Below, piece by piece: positions 59,901 through 64,000 of a stretch of DNA of 64,000 nucleotides. Origin of the DNA: Gnetum montanum (taxonomy: Eukaryota > Streptophyta > Gnetopsida > Gnetales > Gnetaceae); assembly GCA_015680685.1 (NCBI GenBank), contig MNCI01015561.1, positions 34,418 to 98,417 on the forward strand. Reading direction: 5' to 3'. The stretch's first letter is position 1; each line of letters starts with the position of its first letter. The translations under genes and the position numbers were made by a program. The notes below the pieces were generated by a model. The model did not search any database. It was not told the origin of the DNA and saw nothing but the letters and a program-made list of their open reading frames with translations.

Positions 59901-59982
59901 TATTTTTTTCTAATGTTCTTCCGATAATGAAATATGCAGTGATATTAGCGATGACAGCGAAGGTGATTCATCATGGGCTTAG
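7242..59982 (+). CDS. GCN1: GCN1 / ILITYHIA homologue, 49 exons, 5' part off window
   Basis: This encodes the HEAT-repeat translational regulator GCN1 (ILITYHIA in Arabidopsis). In the family it binds translating or collided ribosomes and GCN20-type ABC proteins and activates the eIF2alpha kinase GCN2; plant mutants are affected in stress and immune responses. I recognised it by near-continuous identity to plant GCN1 across all exons, for example [37 protein letters not shown] and [18 protein letters not shown]. All 49 exons have AG before and GT after, and their summed length of 6,046 nt keeps one frame to the TAG at 59980-59982, giving about 2,014 codons. Family members are about 2,600-2,700 residues, so the N-terminal quarter lies left of the window. 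Exon coordinates are given in the exon-group entries. No frameshift or stop was seen, so the gene looks functional despite its retroelement load. Confidence 0.96.
9190..9345 (+). repeat. Candidate tRNA-derived SINE
   Basis: The sequence carries a pol III B-box-like element GAGTTCAATTCC (9271-9282), followed by GTGGGTAGCATTGAGTTATAA, which resembles the segment after the B box in the copy at 51560-51770. The A box is poorly preserved. Family assignment is by internal comparison only. Confidence 0.4.
9398..9540 (+). repeat. Degenerate GGGTTTTGCA / GGCTTTGCAG minirepeat
   Basis: Variants of a 10-12 bp unit (GGGTTTTGCA, AGGCTTTGCAG, GGGTTTTCCG) recur about seven times on a G-rich strand. I see no gene or promoter associated with it. 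Confidence 0.5.
13205..13506 (+). CDS. GCN1: GCN1 exons 3-4 (13205-13324, 13447-13506)
   Basis: Exon 3 encodes 40 residues ([20 protein letters not shown] onwards) and matches the GCN1 segment LLGPMGL...AAVYSLST. Exon 4 encodes 20 residues ending in EDEIK. Both exons are in phase 0 and flanked by consensus borders. They are isolated: a 4.9-kb intron lies before them and a 23.4-kb intron after them. Confidence 0.93.
13922..14828 (-). repeat. 3' LTR of the gypsy element
   Basis: This is 907 bp, TGATGA...TCATCA, and colinear with 26330-26957 plus 27679-27839 (5' LTR) and 62711-63490 (another copy). Read on the minus strand its 5' part (14700-14828) has many GATGCATC-like repeats, followed by a TATA box TATATAAAT at 14681-14689. 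The upstream-to-downstream order fits U3 with promoter. Confidence 0.9.
14829..14840 (-). other. Polypurine tract of the gypsy element
   Basis: Minus-strand ATCATGGGGGTG abuts the 3' LTR, the expected place for the plus-strand primer of reverse transcription. It is interrupted by two Ts but is the only purine-rich run there. Confidence 0.65.
15062..17017 (-). pseudogene. Third ORF of gypsy element, downstream of pol; function unknown
   Basis: About 650 codons can be followed on the minus strand with several stops and frameshifts. The start is Met at 17015-17017 ([11 protein letters not shown]), then a Ser/Arg-rich basic stretch, then a globular part (about 16510-16750, [20 protein letters not shown]; 15952-16509, longest open run of 185 codons), a long Leu/Glu/Lys coiled coil (about 15400-15900, such as [20 protein letters not shown]) and a Pro/Gln-rich tail ([20 protein letters not shown]). 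The layout resembles the extra 3' ORF of Athila/Tat elements, annotated elsewhere as putative plant transposon protein; that link is inference. No membrane segment or signal peptide was seen, so there is no support for an envelope protein. Confidence 0.65.
17018..18897 (-). other. Gypsy internal region between third ORF and integrase
   Basis: No coding block could be followed. A short stretch at 17390-17510 contains GATGCATC-type repeats and a CATTAT/TATTTATAC context resembling the LTR promoter part. The remainder may be spacer or another decayed insertion. Confidence 0.5.
18898..20002 (-). pseudogene. Gypsy integrase (DDE core and C-terminal domain)
   Basis: On the minus strand the end of the zinc-binding domain ([11 protein letters not shown]...[10 protein letters not shown], where the last Cys of the HHCC set is Tyr) leads into the core [21 protein letters not shown] (first Asp), LISDNGTHF (second Asp) and QANSQAEF (Glu). 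Exactly 35 residues separate the second Asp and the Glu, as in the D,D35E family. The C-terminal part reads [13 protein letters not shown] and [13 protein letters not shown]. It integrates cDNA into chromosomes in intact relatives. Frameshifts at about 19410 and 19165 and the separation from RNase H by a 2.2-kb insertion show it is dead. Confidence 0.88.
20008..22210. mobile_element. 2.2-kb LTR-like insertion (solo LTR candidate) nested in gypsy pol
   Basis: The insert starts TGTAACGAACC and ends GGGTATTACA on the + strand, giving the TG...CA ends of LTRs, and is flanked by identical ATAAT at 20003-20007 and 22211-22215. It splits the integrase zinc-finger codons: EGPCGGHY lies on the far side and AGRKM on the near side. 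I found no internal duplication of its ends and no coding domain, so a solo LTR or a non-autonomous LTR element is the best reading. It contains an (AG)n microsatellite. Orientation is undecided. Confidence 0.8.
20920..20953 (+). repeat. (AG)n microsatellite
   Basis: Seventeen uninterrupted AG units lie inside the nested LTR-like insert. Just upstream (20770-20910), minus-strand GGTTCAATTCC-like strings resemble pol III B boxes, but no A box is evident. Confidence 0.95.
22216..23570 (-). pseudogene. Gypsy protease / reverse transcriptase / RNase H remnant with internal deletion
   Basis: Minus-strand peptide from high to low coordinate gives a retropepsin (23295-23570: [32 protein letters not shown]), then immediately the RT catalytic loop [10 protein letters not shown] (about 23260-23300), the RT C-terminal [11 protein letters not shown] and RNase H with [12 protein letters not shown], and finally [14 protein letters not shown] and the HEGPCGGHY zinc finger. 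The protease Asp is Val and the second Asp of the F-M-D-D motif is Gly. The RT fingers/palm that should precede FMDDF are absent, so a deletion joined protease to mid-RT. Many stops are present. Confidence 0.85.
23571..26184 (-). pseudogene. Gypsy gag remnant
   Basis: It begins with Met at 26182-26184 ([12 protein letters not shown]), about 126 nt after the primer-binding site. It continues, broken by stops, through an Arg/Ser/Asp/His-rich disordered stretch (25260-25600, for instance [20 protein letters not shown]), the capsid-like [16 protein letters not shown] and [10 protein letters not shown] (typical Retrotrans_gag A..WY..L), and a Pro/Ser/Lys-rich C-terminus next to the protease. No zinc knuckle was found. 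Gag forms the virus-like particle in intact relatives. Confidence 0.75.
26311..26328 (-). other. Primer-binding site, tRNA-Asp type
   Basis: Minus-strand TGGCGTCATTGCCAAGGA lies one base inside the 5' LTR. It differs from the tRNA-Asp complement TGGCGCCGTTGCCGGGGA used by Athila elements at four sites, all C-to-T or G-to-A transitions, which fits cytosine deamination after insertion. Confidence 0.8.
26330..27839 (-). repeat. 5' LTR of the gypsy element, interrupted by a LINE fragment
   Basis: Colinear with the 3' LTR from TGATGAGCAAAG at 26330 up to GTGGGCAC at 26957, then again from about 27679 (AAATTGCAAAGG) to TTCATCA at 27839. The middle 0.72 kb is a LINE 3' fragment that replaced roughly 35-45 bp of LTR. 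Confidence 0.88.
26958..27678 (+). mobile_element. 5'-truncated LINE 3' fragment inside the gypsy LTR
   Basis: An open stretch at 26994-27176 encodes a charged coiled coil ([20 protein letters not shown]). Then follows a 3' UTR containing CCCACATGGGCCAATGTTGT at about 27580-27600, shared with 29690-29710, and the A-rich end CCAAAAGAAAAAAAA at 27663-27676. 5' truncation with an A-rich tail is the hallmark of target-primed LINE insertion. The C-terminal end of the ORF is broken by stops. Confidence 0.82.
28210..29785 (+). mobile_element. 5'-truncated LINE: zf-RVT region, coiled coil and 3' UTR
   Basis: Plus-strand peptide resembles the region after LINE reverse transcriptase: [19 protein letters not shown], then the zf-RVT-type [20 protein letters not shown], then [13 protein letters not shown]. 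Further on are about 300 codons with no known domain, ending in a charged helix ([27 protein letters not shown]). The 3' UTR and a poly(A) at 29775-29783 match the copy at 26958-27678. Multiple stops are present. Confidence 0.8.
30290..33960 (+). mobile_element. L1-type LINE with ORF1 end, endonuclease, RT and zf-RVT (decayed)
   Basis: In order: the ORF1 end with [13 protein letters not shown] and the CX2CX4HX4C knuckle at 30592-30633; an ORF2 start at 30996 ([14 protein letters not shown], the usual plant LINE endonuclease start); an RT N-terminal part at 31944-32357 with [10 protein letters not shown]; the RT palm with [12 protein letters not shown] (about 32615-32655) and HYVDDMILF (catalytic YVDD at 32915-32926); a thumb-like region with [10 protein letters not shown]; and a zf-RVT-like end to about 33900. 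It inserted in the same sense as GCN1. Stops throughout make it inactive. Several stops replace a residue expected to be Gln (RSI.DQIL, L.EIMH). Confidence 0.88.
33961..35689 (+). other. Intron stretch between two LINE segments, no recognisable content
   Basis: I could not follow LINE peptide here, nor any GCN1 exon. It may be an insertion dividing one LINE from its own 3' end at 35690-36726, or separate intron sequence. The duplicated phrase AAAATGACACCA (34710-34760) is the only internal repeat noticed. Confidence 0.5.
35690..36726 (+). mobile_element. LINE 3' end with coiled-coil coding module
   Basis: A charged, Gln/Glu-rich helix is encoded from about 35750 to 36120 with many in-frame TAG stops at sites where Gln is expected ([20 protein letters not shown]). 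It is followed by [14 protein letters not shown] and [20 protein letters not shown], homologous to the minus-strand copy at 4930-5090. A short 3' UTR ends CCGTTTTGCTAAAAAA at about 36711-36726. Confidence 0.72.
36954..38086 (+). CDS. GCN1: GCN1 exons 5-8 (36954-37079, 37195-37258, 37349-37527, 37787-38086)
   Basis: Exon 5 resumes exactly where exon 4 stopped, with [19 protein letters not shown]. Exons 6-7 form the charged, Lys-rich linker ([19 protein letters not shown]) shared by GCN1 proteins, and are split inside a glycine codon. Exon 8 is the longest exon seen, at 300 nt, and carries HEAT-type helices ending in DSFTFIFP. The clean K|IFNTPEG junction shows that the whole 23.4-kb stretch before it must be removed as one intron, or by recursive steps not visible here. 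Confidence 0.95.
38213..39584 (+). CDS. GCN1: GCN1 exons 9-13 (38213-38329, 38414-38515, 38633-38782, 39155-39319, 39408-39584)
   Basis: These exons encode HEAT repeats of the central solenoid: [61 protein letters not shown] and [16 protein letters not shown]. All five are phase 0 multiples of three, which is typical for exon-per-helix-pair HEAT genes. Only the 372-bp intron before exon 12 exceeds 300 bp; it is T-rich with nothing else recognised. Confidence 0.95.
39585..40594 (+). other. GCN1: GCN1 intron 13 (1.0 kb)
   Basis: AT-rich intron between exons ending ISRAL and starting ADINMD. Nothing else recognisable. Confidence 0.9.
40595..41393 (+). CDS. GCN1: GCN1 exons 14-17 (40595-40717, 40825-40905, 41009-41125, 41221-41393)
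   Basis: These encode the segment [20 protein letters not shown], then [17 protein letters not shown], then [20 protein letters not shown] and [19 protein letters not shown]. This is among the most conserved parts of plant GCN1. Exon 17 ends with two bases of an arginine codon completed by exon 18. Codons run to about 777 of the visible protein. Confidence 0.95.
42945..43065 (+). repeat. Interspersed repeat, copy 1 (GATGAGCATTG...GGTGATGATCC family)
   Basis: It shares GGGATGAGCATTG and CTAGGTGATGATCCTTTA, plus a looser upstream block, with copies at 53205-53350 and 61355-61510, all in the same orientation. It adjoins the 3' side of a minus-strand LINE relic. Confidence 0.65.
43000..43800 (-). 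mobile_element. LINE relic (post-RT region)
   Basis: Minus-strand peptide [20 protein letters not shown] and [14 protein letters not shown] matches the segment after reverse transcriptase in plant L1 elements (commonly LLGKQAWR...W..V.KAKY). Further open pieces are at 43299-43496 and 42994-43224. Frameshifts and stops abound. Confidence 0.65.
44187..45313 (+). CDS. GCN1: GCN1 exons 18-22, eEF3-like HEAT region (44187-44264, 44378-44525, 44843-44965, 45057-45113, 45203-45313)
   Basis: This stretch contains the elongation-factor-3-like HEAT block of GCN1, the part tied in the family to ribosome and GCN20 contact. Visible signatures are [60 protein letters not shown] and [12 protein letters not shown]. 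Split codons join exons 17/18 and 18/19 cleanly. The 317-bp intron before exon 20 shows nothing notable. Confidence 0.95.
45427..45872 (+). CDS. GCN1: GCN1 exons 23-24 (45427-45618, 45699-45872)
   Basis: Exon 23 encodes 64 residues from [20 protein letters not shown] to LLLPEVKK. Exon 24 encodes 58 residues, including [20 protein letters not shown] and the HEAT-typical GAAQGLSE end. Both are nearly identical to plant GCN1 and are phase 0. Confidence 0.96.
45873..47261 (+). other. GCN1: GCN1 intron 24 (1.4 kb)
   Basis: AT-rich intron; no repeat or coding similarity recognised. Confidence 0.9.
47262..48678 (+). CDS. GCN1: GCN1 exons 25-31 (47262-47372, 47471-47540, 47621-47699, 47826-47928, 48033-48203, 48349-48471, 48565-48678)
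   Basis: Signatures in order are [80 protein letters not shown], the glycine/acid loop [40 protein letters not shown] and [20 protein letters not shown]. Exons 26, 27 and 28 are joined through split codons that restore Gly and Thr. The SDDEGAST loop is an acidic disordered insert conserved in plant GCN1. Confidence 0.96.
48679..49316 (+). other. GCN1: GCN1 intron 31 (0.6 kb) with SINE-like insert
   Basis: The intron contains a tRNA-like sequence on the minus strand (see 48870-49045) and otherwise T-rich sequence. Confidence 0.9.
48870..49045 (-). repeat. tRNA-derived SINE candidate, A and B boxes visible
   Basis: The minus strand reads GCTCAACTGGTAAGC (A-box-like), then 25-30 bases later GGGGTTCAAGTTG (B-box-like), with tRNA-like spacing. 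It lacks a foldable acceptor stem, so it is a SINE or tRNA pseudogene rather than a tRNA gene. Confidence 0.55.
49317..50099 (+). CDS. GCN1: GCN1 exons 32-36 (49317-49423, 49516-49567, 49650-49756, 49849-49908, 49985-50099)
   Basis: These short exons encode [19 protein letters not shown], a 17-residue exon with [37 protein letters not shown] and [17 protein letters not shown]. Serine codons are split at three junctions and all resolve in frame. In yeast the GCN2-binding (RWD-binding) region lies about 290-620 residues from the C-terminus; by that spacing it should start around exon 34 here. This is an inference from distance, not a motif. Confidence 0.94.
50100..51917 (+). other. GCN1: GCN1 intron 36 (1.8 kb)
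   Basis: AT-rich intron with one SINE-like repeat at 51560-51770; no other content recognised. Confidence 0.9.
51560..51770 (+). repeat. tRNA-derived SINE candidate
   Basis: It carries the B-box-like CGGTTTAATTCCGG at about 51624-51637, preceded by GTTAGCCAAGTGTTAAGAGTG as a possible A box and followed by a tail similar to the 9190-9345 copy (GTAGGCAATGCTGAGTCATG). Confidence 0.5.
51918..52674 (+). CDS. GCN1: GCN1 exons 37-40 (51918-52028, 52111-52248, 52385-52507, 52603-52674)
   Basis: These encode [20 protein letters not shown], a HEAT unit with [11 protein letters not shown], the conserved basic segment [17 protein letters not shown] and then [20 protein letters not shown]. All are phase 0. 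By position this is within the expected GCN2-binding region of the family. Confidence 0.95.
52675..54471 (+). other. GCN1: GCN1 intron 40 (1.8 kb)
   Basis: Contains the interspersed repeat copy at 53205-53350; the rest is AT-rich with no recognisable coding. Confidence 0.9.
53205..53350 (+). repeat. Interspersed repeat, copy 2
   Basis: Best-preserved copy: TAGGTGTAGCCACTCAAAGA, then CCTTTCACTCATCTACTGACC, then TTGGTAGGATGAGCATTG and GGGTGATGATCCTTTA. On the reverse strand GGCTCAAAAACC could be a B box, so a SINE is possible. Confidence 0.7.
54472..55929 (+). CDS. GCN1: GCN1 exons 41-46 (54472-54584, 54693-54851, 54963-55059, 55176-55361, 55452-55646, 55759-55929)
   Basis: Exons 41-42 encode [20 protein letters not shown] and the very conserved [18 protein letters not shown]. 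Exons 43-46 encode the last HEAT units, including [33 protein letters not shown] and [20 protein letters not shown]. Exon 45 is the least conserved; its cysteine-rich stretch around [13 protein letters not shown] departs from the Arabidopsis sequence, but it stays open and in phase. The acceptor of exon 46 (ttgaag, 55753-55758) is purine-rich and weak-looking. Confidence 0.93.
56027..59982 (+). CDS. GCN1: GCN1 exons 47-49 and stop (56027-56159, 59752-59830, 59940-59982)
   Basis: Exon 47 encodes [20 protein letters not shown] and ends inside a glycine codon. Exon 48 completes it and encodes [20 protein letters not shown]. Exon 49 is 43 nt and gives the acidic tail [14 protein letters not shown] before TAG at 59980. 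The tail is acidic as in other plants but its last residues (SSWA) differ from Arabidopsis. A 3.6-kb intron separates exons 47 and 48. Confidence 0.94.
57180..57400 (+). repeat. tRNA-derived SINE candidate
   Basis: A-box-like ATAACTCGGTTAGAGCATG (about 57189-57207) and B-box-like AGGTTAATTCCC (about 57230-57241) are spaced as in a tRNA promoter, followed by a non-tRNA body. This is the clearest A/B pair in the window. Confidence 0.6.
58303..58446 (+). repeat. Perfect 72-bp tandem duplication
   Basis: 58303-58374 and 58375-58446 are identical as read. The unit is 24 codons long, so an incidental open frame (58299-58481) runs through both copies, but nothing in GCN1 proteins corresponds and no splice borders fit. 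Confidence 0.95.
59097..59168 (+). repeat. 36-bp tandem duplication
   Basis: Two adjacent copies of a 36-bp unit beginning TTGAAGCAAATAAGTTGG (59097 and 59133), differing only at the last bases. Confidence 0.85.
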
Positions 59983-60895
59983 AGGAAAAAGTTGGTTGTT
60001 ATTCCATTTTCCAGTGGACTAGAGTAATTTTATCCCGTCATCGGGTTAAAGAGGTGTTACATAGCCGGCTTTTTGGATTCCTAGCTTTTTGGGAATGAGA
60101 CATTTTTTTCCGTGAAAAAATCATGTATTTGGAAAATCCAATGCTCTGTTTTTTTAATTGCATCTAATAATCTATGGACTGTGAACAATTCAGTTGCCTT
60201 TTTGATATGATTAATTTTTATGGTTTTTTTTTACCATTTTGAAAAACGCCACAGTTCGAATGAGGTTTTTGATGGAATTTTGTTTTAATGATGTTCATTC
60301 GCTTTCCCGTTTGTTTTTTTAAAATGTTCAACCTAGGAGATTATATACTTAGATACAAAGAAATTGGGTAAAAGACAGGATGAAGTAAACCTGATTAGGC
60401 CGGATAAAAGAGAGGATGAAATGAAATCTCAAGTCCTTCTTATTTATATTATAGAGTGCTTTAATTTTGAATTCAATTAATTTTAAATGCTTTAAATAAT
60501 ATAGAAAAATGTAGGATACGATGTGATTGATTGTGTTGTAATTTGTATTGGAACGTAGGAACGTGGGGTTTTCTGAATTATATAATTATCATGGGTACCC
60601 ACTCCAGGTAAAACAAAATATAAACAAAATATAATATGATAGTGGCAATATTGAGGGTGGTTGGTGGGTTTGGCTTTACAAATATAAATTTAATTTTAAT
60701 AATATTTAGTTTTTAAACCATCAAATTAGAACTTTATAACTTAACCTTGTTTGTTGGAATCAAAACTACAAGTTTTAGGAGGGTCACTATTATGTTAGAT
60801 ATTTGATTGTTACATTGTTTAAAATGTGGCAACTTGCAATTCAATTGCGAGTTTACACATTGGGACATTTAATTTTTTTTATTAGTGACATTGAT

Positions 60896-61001
60896 GTACT
60901 ATTTATGGAAAGTTGTGATTGCTTTAGGGGCATGATTCTTGTGTGGGTGTACTATTAATGGAAAGTTTTGATTGCTTTAGGGGCATGATGCTTGTGTGGG
61001 T
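60896..61001 (+). repeat. 53-bp imperfect tandem duplication
   Basis: 60896-60948 and 60949-61001 share GATTGCTTTAGGGGCATGAT and differ at a few positions, so this is older than the 72-bp duplication. Confidence 0.85.
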
Positions 61002-61354
61002 ATAAACTCCCTAGCAAGATTAAGTTGTGGATCATGGCTTTGCACTTATTAAATAATTTTATTATTTTGTTTTATTTTTTCATTTGGCTGAATAGTGATC
61101 ATAATCCATGTTCATAATGCATTAAAGGGTTATATTCTTGTCGATGTCCCTGAACAAGGTTAACAATATAATGCTAAATAATATTTTACAAGTTTTTCAG
61201 TTTGTATTATACACATTCTCAAGGCTTGGCAATGAGGGACTTTGATTTTTTGAGAGGGAAAAAGATTCTCTTGGCTAAATTATAGGTCTATATTAAAAGC
61301 TAAACTAGTATTAAAAGAGCCATCATTTGGAGGAGTTTGTTTCTCAATTTGTAG

Positions 61355-61510
61355 GACTAGGACCTAATGTTTAAGTTTAGGTATAGCCACTCAAAAAGAG
61401 GGTAGGTTTTCACTCATTCATAAACCCTTCAAAGCTCTTTTCCTTACTATAATAAAGAACTTTCATTACTATAATGAGAATTGAGTTTTTGGGTGATGAC
61501 CCTTAAGATT
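61355..61510 (+). repeat. Interspersed repeat, copy 3
   Basis: It shares TTAGGTATAGCCACTCAAAA, TTTTCACTCATTCATAAACCC and GGGTGATGACCCTTAAG with copy 2, with a small internal expansion around CTTTACTATAAT-like sequence. Confidence 0.6.
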
Positions 61511-62710
61511 GTTTAATGATTAACATATATGATCATTTTGATTAAGAAGTTAAGAAGAGCCTTGATCAAAGTAAATAGTTTTTTTATTCATAACAATGGA
61601 TAAGGGAAAGAATATCTTGGTGTGTGTATAATATAGTTAGTGTGCATTTATGGTGAATAAACATGATCTTTTGAATAAAGGTTGTAGCTCTTTCAAGATT
61701 GCTTATTCCCTACCATGTTGAAGTTGTTAGGGCATTGTGTTATTAGGTAGGAGATTGCCAATTTGAATTACACTTGAGACCTTGTAAGATGTCACCAAAA
61801 TTATTCTAATGTATTATGTTGGATATGTCTTAGGATGTGACTATAGACAAATTATTTTATGTTACAAAGCCGCCTAAATAAAATAAGGGCAACAATAACA
61901 AAAGATTTTGGTATGAAACGTTAGTGAACATTTGCTACAAGAAAAGCACTTGGAGATAAGTGTGATACATGAATAGGATCATCATTGTCAGCTTGGCCTT
62001 GTTACTAGAGCATCGTATAGCATATGTACTACACTAGAGCCCTTTAATTTCTTACAAAGAAGAAAGATCTTATTGTGGTGTGTCTACTTCAATAGAGCCC
62101 TTTAATTTCTTGTTTTACTTCATTATTTACTTCATTGATGATGAATTGCATCATGTTGTTACGCACCCTTCTTGTATGTTAAACCCATTAGACATGGAGA
62201 AAGATTATGAACCTTGGAGGCCTCTTAGATCAAGGGCCTTTAGTAGCAAAAGGAATTATGAGCAAAAGCATCCCAAGAAGGCAAAGTTGAAATGCCAACT
62301 TCAATGATTCCTATTTATTTGATGACTCTAAAGAAGAAAGTAGACAAATGGAAAGGAATCCACTAGGAAGTATAGTGAGAAAAGACCAAAGGAAACCAAA
62401 AATACATCTTAAACGAGATGAACATGATTAAAATACAAAGATTGCCATGTAATCAACAAATATGTGTCATTATTGGCTATCCAAAAGGGAAAACAATTTA
62501 GTGATAGGAGAAATTAATTTTTCAATGGATCTAATATCTCTCTAATGAATCTAATTTTTAAAAGCAAATATGATTTTTTTGCAACCAATTTGACCTTTTT
62601 AGAAATCTTTTATGCGAGATTCTATATTTACTCTTATCTTCTTCAACCAATGTTGATATTTCTGCTTCTTTTATTGATGTAGAATTTTTTGTTGATTTTC
62701 AAAATGCATA

Positions 62711-64000
62711 GGATGAGCAGCGGGTATTCCCTACACCCAACCATACAAATCACTAGCCTGTATGCATGATTCAATAGAATTCTATGGACTTTATTTACCT
62801 AAGTGGTTGATATTCCTTGACAGGGAATCATGTAGTCATTAATCGTTGTTTTCCCAATTCACGCTTGTGTTAATGTATGAGTATGGTTAAGTGTGGTTGA
62901 GGCATAAAATATTTATTTTTATGTCTTTTACTATTTTTTCCTACTTGCTAAATGATTAAGTAAATAAACATTTAGTATTGAAATTAACTACTTAATTAAT
63001 GAACTATCCTAATGTAGAGTGTTAATTCCCACTTTTCATATATATCTTGAACGTGGTCATACTCATGTTTCTTATGAACGATAATATTAATTACTTAATA
63101 ATAGGATAGTAAATTGCATGTAAAAGAAATTGCTAAAAAGTAAATTTGTGCTAGTCAAATTGGTGCAATGGATAGAAGAAATCTTGATTTTATTTCTAGT
63201 CATGCAAATGTGTCCAAGTACATATGCATTTAAATAAATTGTTGTATAATCACTTAAATCCACACTATGGGAACTTAGATGGAAAACATTCTAGCTTTTA
63301 TGGAAAGAAACTACAAGAGTTCAGTTATGGAGATGACCAAAAGATCTTATGAATGTAAGGGATATGTGTATTTATATAGGAAATGCTTGCGTTAGTGTCA
63401 ACATATTTGTGTCAATGCATCGTAAGATATATTGATGGGGCTATGTTGAGGGTCTGTGTCAATGCATCCATCTTATTTGATGTTTCATCATATGTCCAGT
63501 ACTAACTAAAAACTCGTCCTTGAGTGAACAAAAATGGGATTGAGTTTTTTACAAAATTTGAGGAAGTATGGAACTTTATTGACGGAGTAACTAGTTAATT
63601 GATTCTTATTAGCTTTGAGTGTCATATTGTATGGATTAATAAAATTGGTGCATTATATAACAAACATTTGGATACTTATACAAAAATGAGCAGGAGCTTG
63701 TTGATTGGACGAAGGTGTGATGAGGCCTTCACATAGTGCCTAGAGGTGGATACTCTTGTGGCTCTAATGATCCTTCATTACATCCTACTGTTGTTAGAGG
63801 TTAAGGTTGCCATGCTACTACTACAAATTTGAAGGCATCCATGAGTGCCTTCATTTTCTTCTCTTTGCTTCATGGATCATAGATAGTACAAGCCACTTTG
63901 TTTAGATTAGTTGTTGTAGGGATATCCCACGGGCACATGATAGGTGAAAAATCCTACTTCACCCATTTCAAGGAACAAAATTGTGGTATAGTCACTTTTG
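62711..64000 (-). mobile_element. Second copy of the same gypsy family: 3' LTR and start of internal region
   Basis: 62711-63490 aligns with the LTR at 13922-14828 (start GGATGAGCAG..., end TTTCATCA) and holds a TATA box (minus-strand TATATAAAT at 63370-63378). 63491-64000 aligns with 14829-15330, including the third-ORF segment reading YDPWSKEKKMKALMDAF on the minus strand against [17 protein letters not shown] in the first copy. The element continues off the right edge. Confidence 0.82.

Larger units (their letters stand above)
59983..62710 (+). other. GCN1 3' UTR and downstream intergenic region
   Basis: The 3' UTR must begin at 59983; several A-rich hexamer-like strings occur in the next 500 bp but none decides a poly(A) site. 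The region also has a 53-bp tandem duplication (60896-61001) and the third copy of the interspersed repeat (61355-61510). No second gene was found. Confidence 0.7.

Noticed and set aside
1-64000. CRISPR arrays, operons, phage or bacterial defence systems
   Set aside because: The window is a spliced plant gene with retroelements; no regularly spaced short repeats or prokaryotic gene organisation occur.

Overview
This is a nuclear window from a large-genome seed plant. The host gene matches the plant GCN1 homologue (ILITYHIA) almost residue for residue, introns are AT-rich with GT-AG borders, and several introns are swollen by retrotransposons. The long introns and old, heavily mutated elements suggest a gymnosperm, but that is inference; a large-genome angiosperm is not excluded.

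The only cellular gene I can support is GCN1/ILA on the + strand. It enters from the left edge with its N-terminal part missing and ends at a TAG at 59980-59982. I placed 49 exons by reading conserved GCN1 peptide and checking every GT/AG border. Their lengths sum to 6,046 nt and give one unbroken frame of about 2,014 codons, roughly the C-terminal three quarters of a ~2,600-2,700 residue protein. The product is a HEAT-repeat ribosome-associated protein that activates the eIF2alpha kinase GCN2.

Layout: 1-7241 is probably intron upstream of the first visible exon, holding LINE relics (1-1068, 1640-1930, 4575-5900), a hairpin and an AT microsatellite. 7242-13506 holds exons 1-4. 13507-36953 is one 23.4-kb intron. 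In it sits an antisense Ty3/gypsy element of Athila/Tat type (13922-27839: two LTRs, PBS, PPT, near-matching target duplication, gag, decayed pol, a third 3' ORF). That element is itself interrupted by a 2.2-kb LTR-like insertion (20008-22210, exact 5-bp duplication) and by a LINE 3' fragment inside its 5' LTR (26958-27678). Further LINE copies follow at 28210-29785, 30290-33960 and 35690-36726. Exons 5-49 lie in 36954-59982, with smaller introns carrying tRNA-derived SINE-like repeats, another LINE relic and a 72-bp tandem duplication. Downstream of the gene a second copy of the same gypsy family begins at 62711 and runs off the right edge.

No bacterial features, CRISPR arrays, rRNA or intact tRNA genes were seen. 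The noteworthy material is the nested retroelement architecture: an unusual downstream ORF with a predicted coiled coil, LTRs with a cluster of seed-type RY (CATGCA-like) motifs next to a TATA box, and a LINE family whose region after the reverse transcriptase encodes a recurrent charged coiled-coil module.
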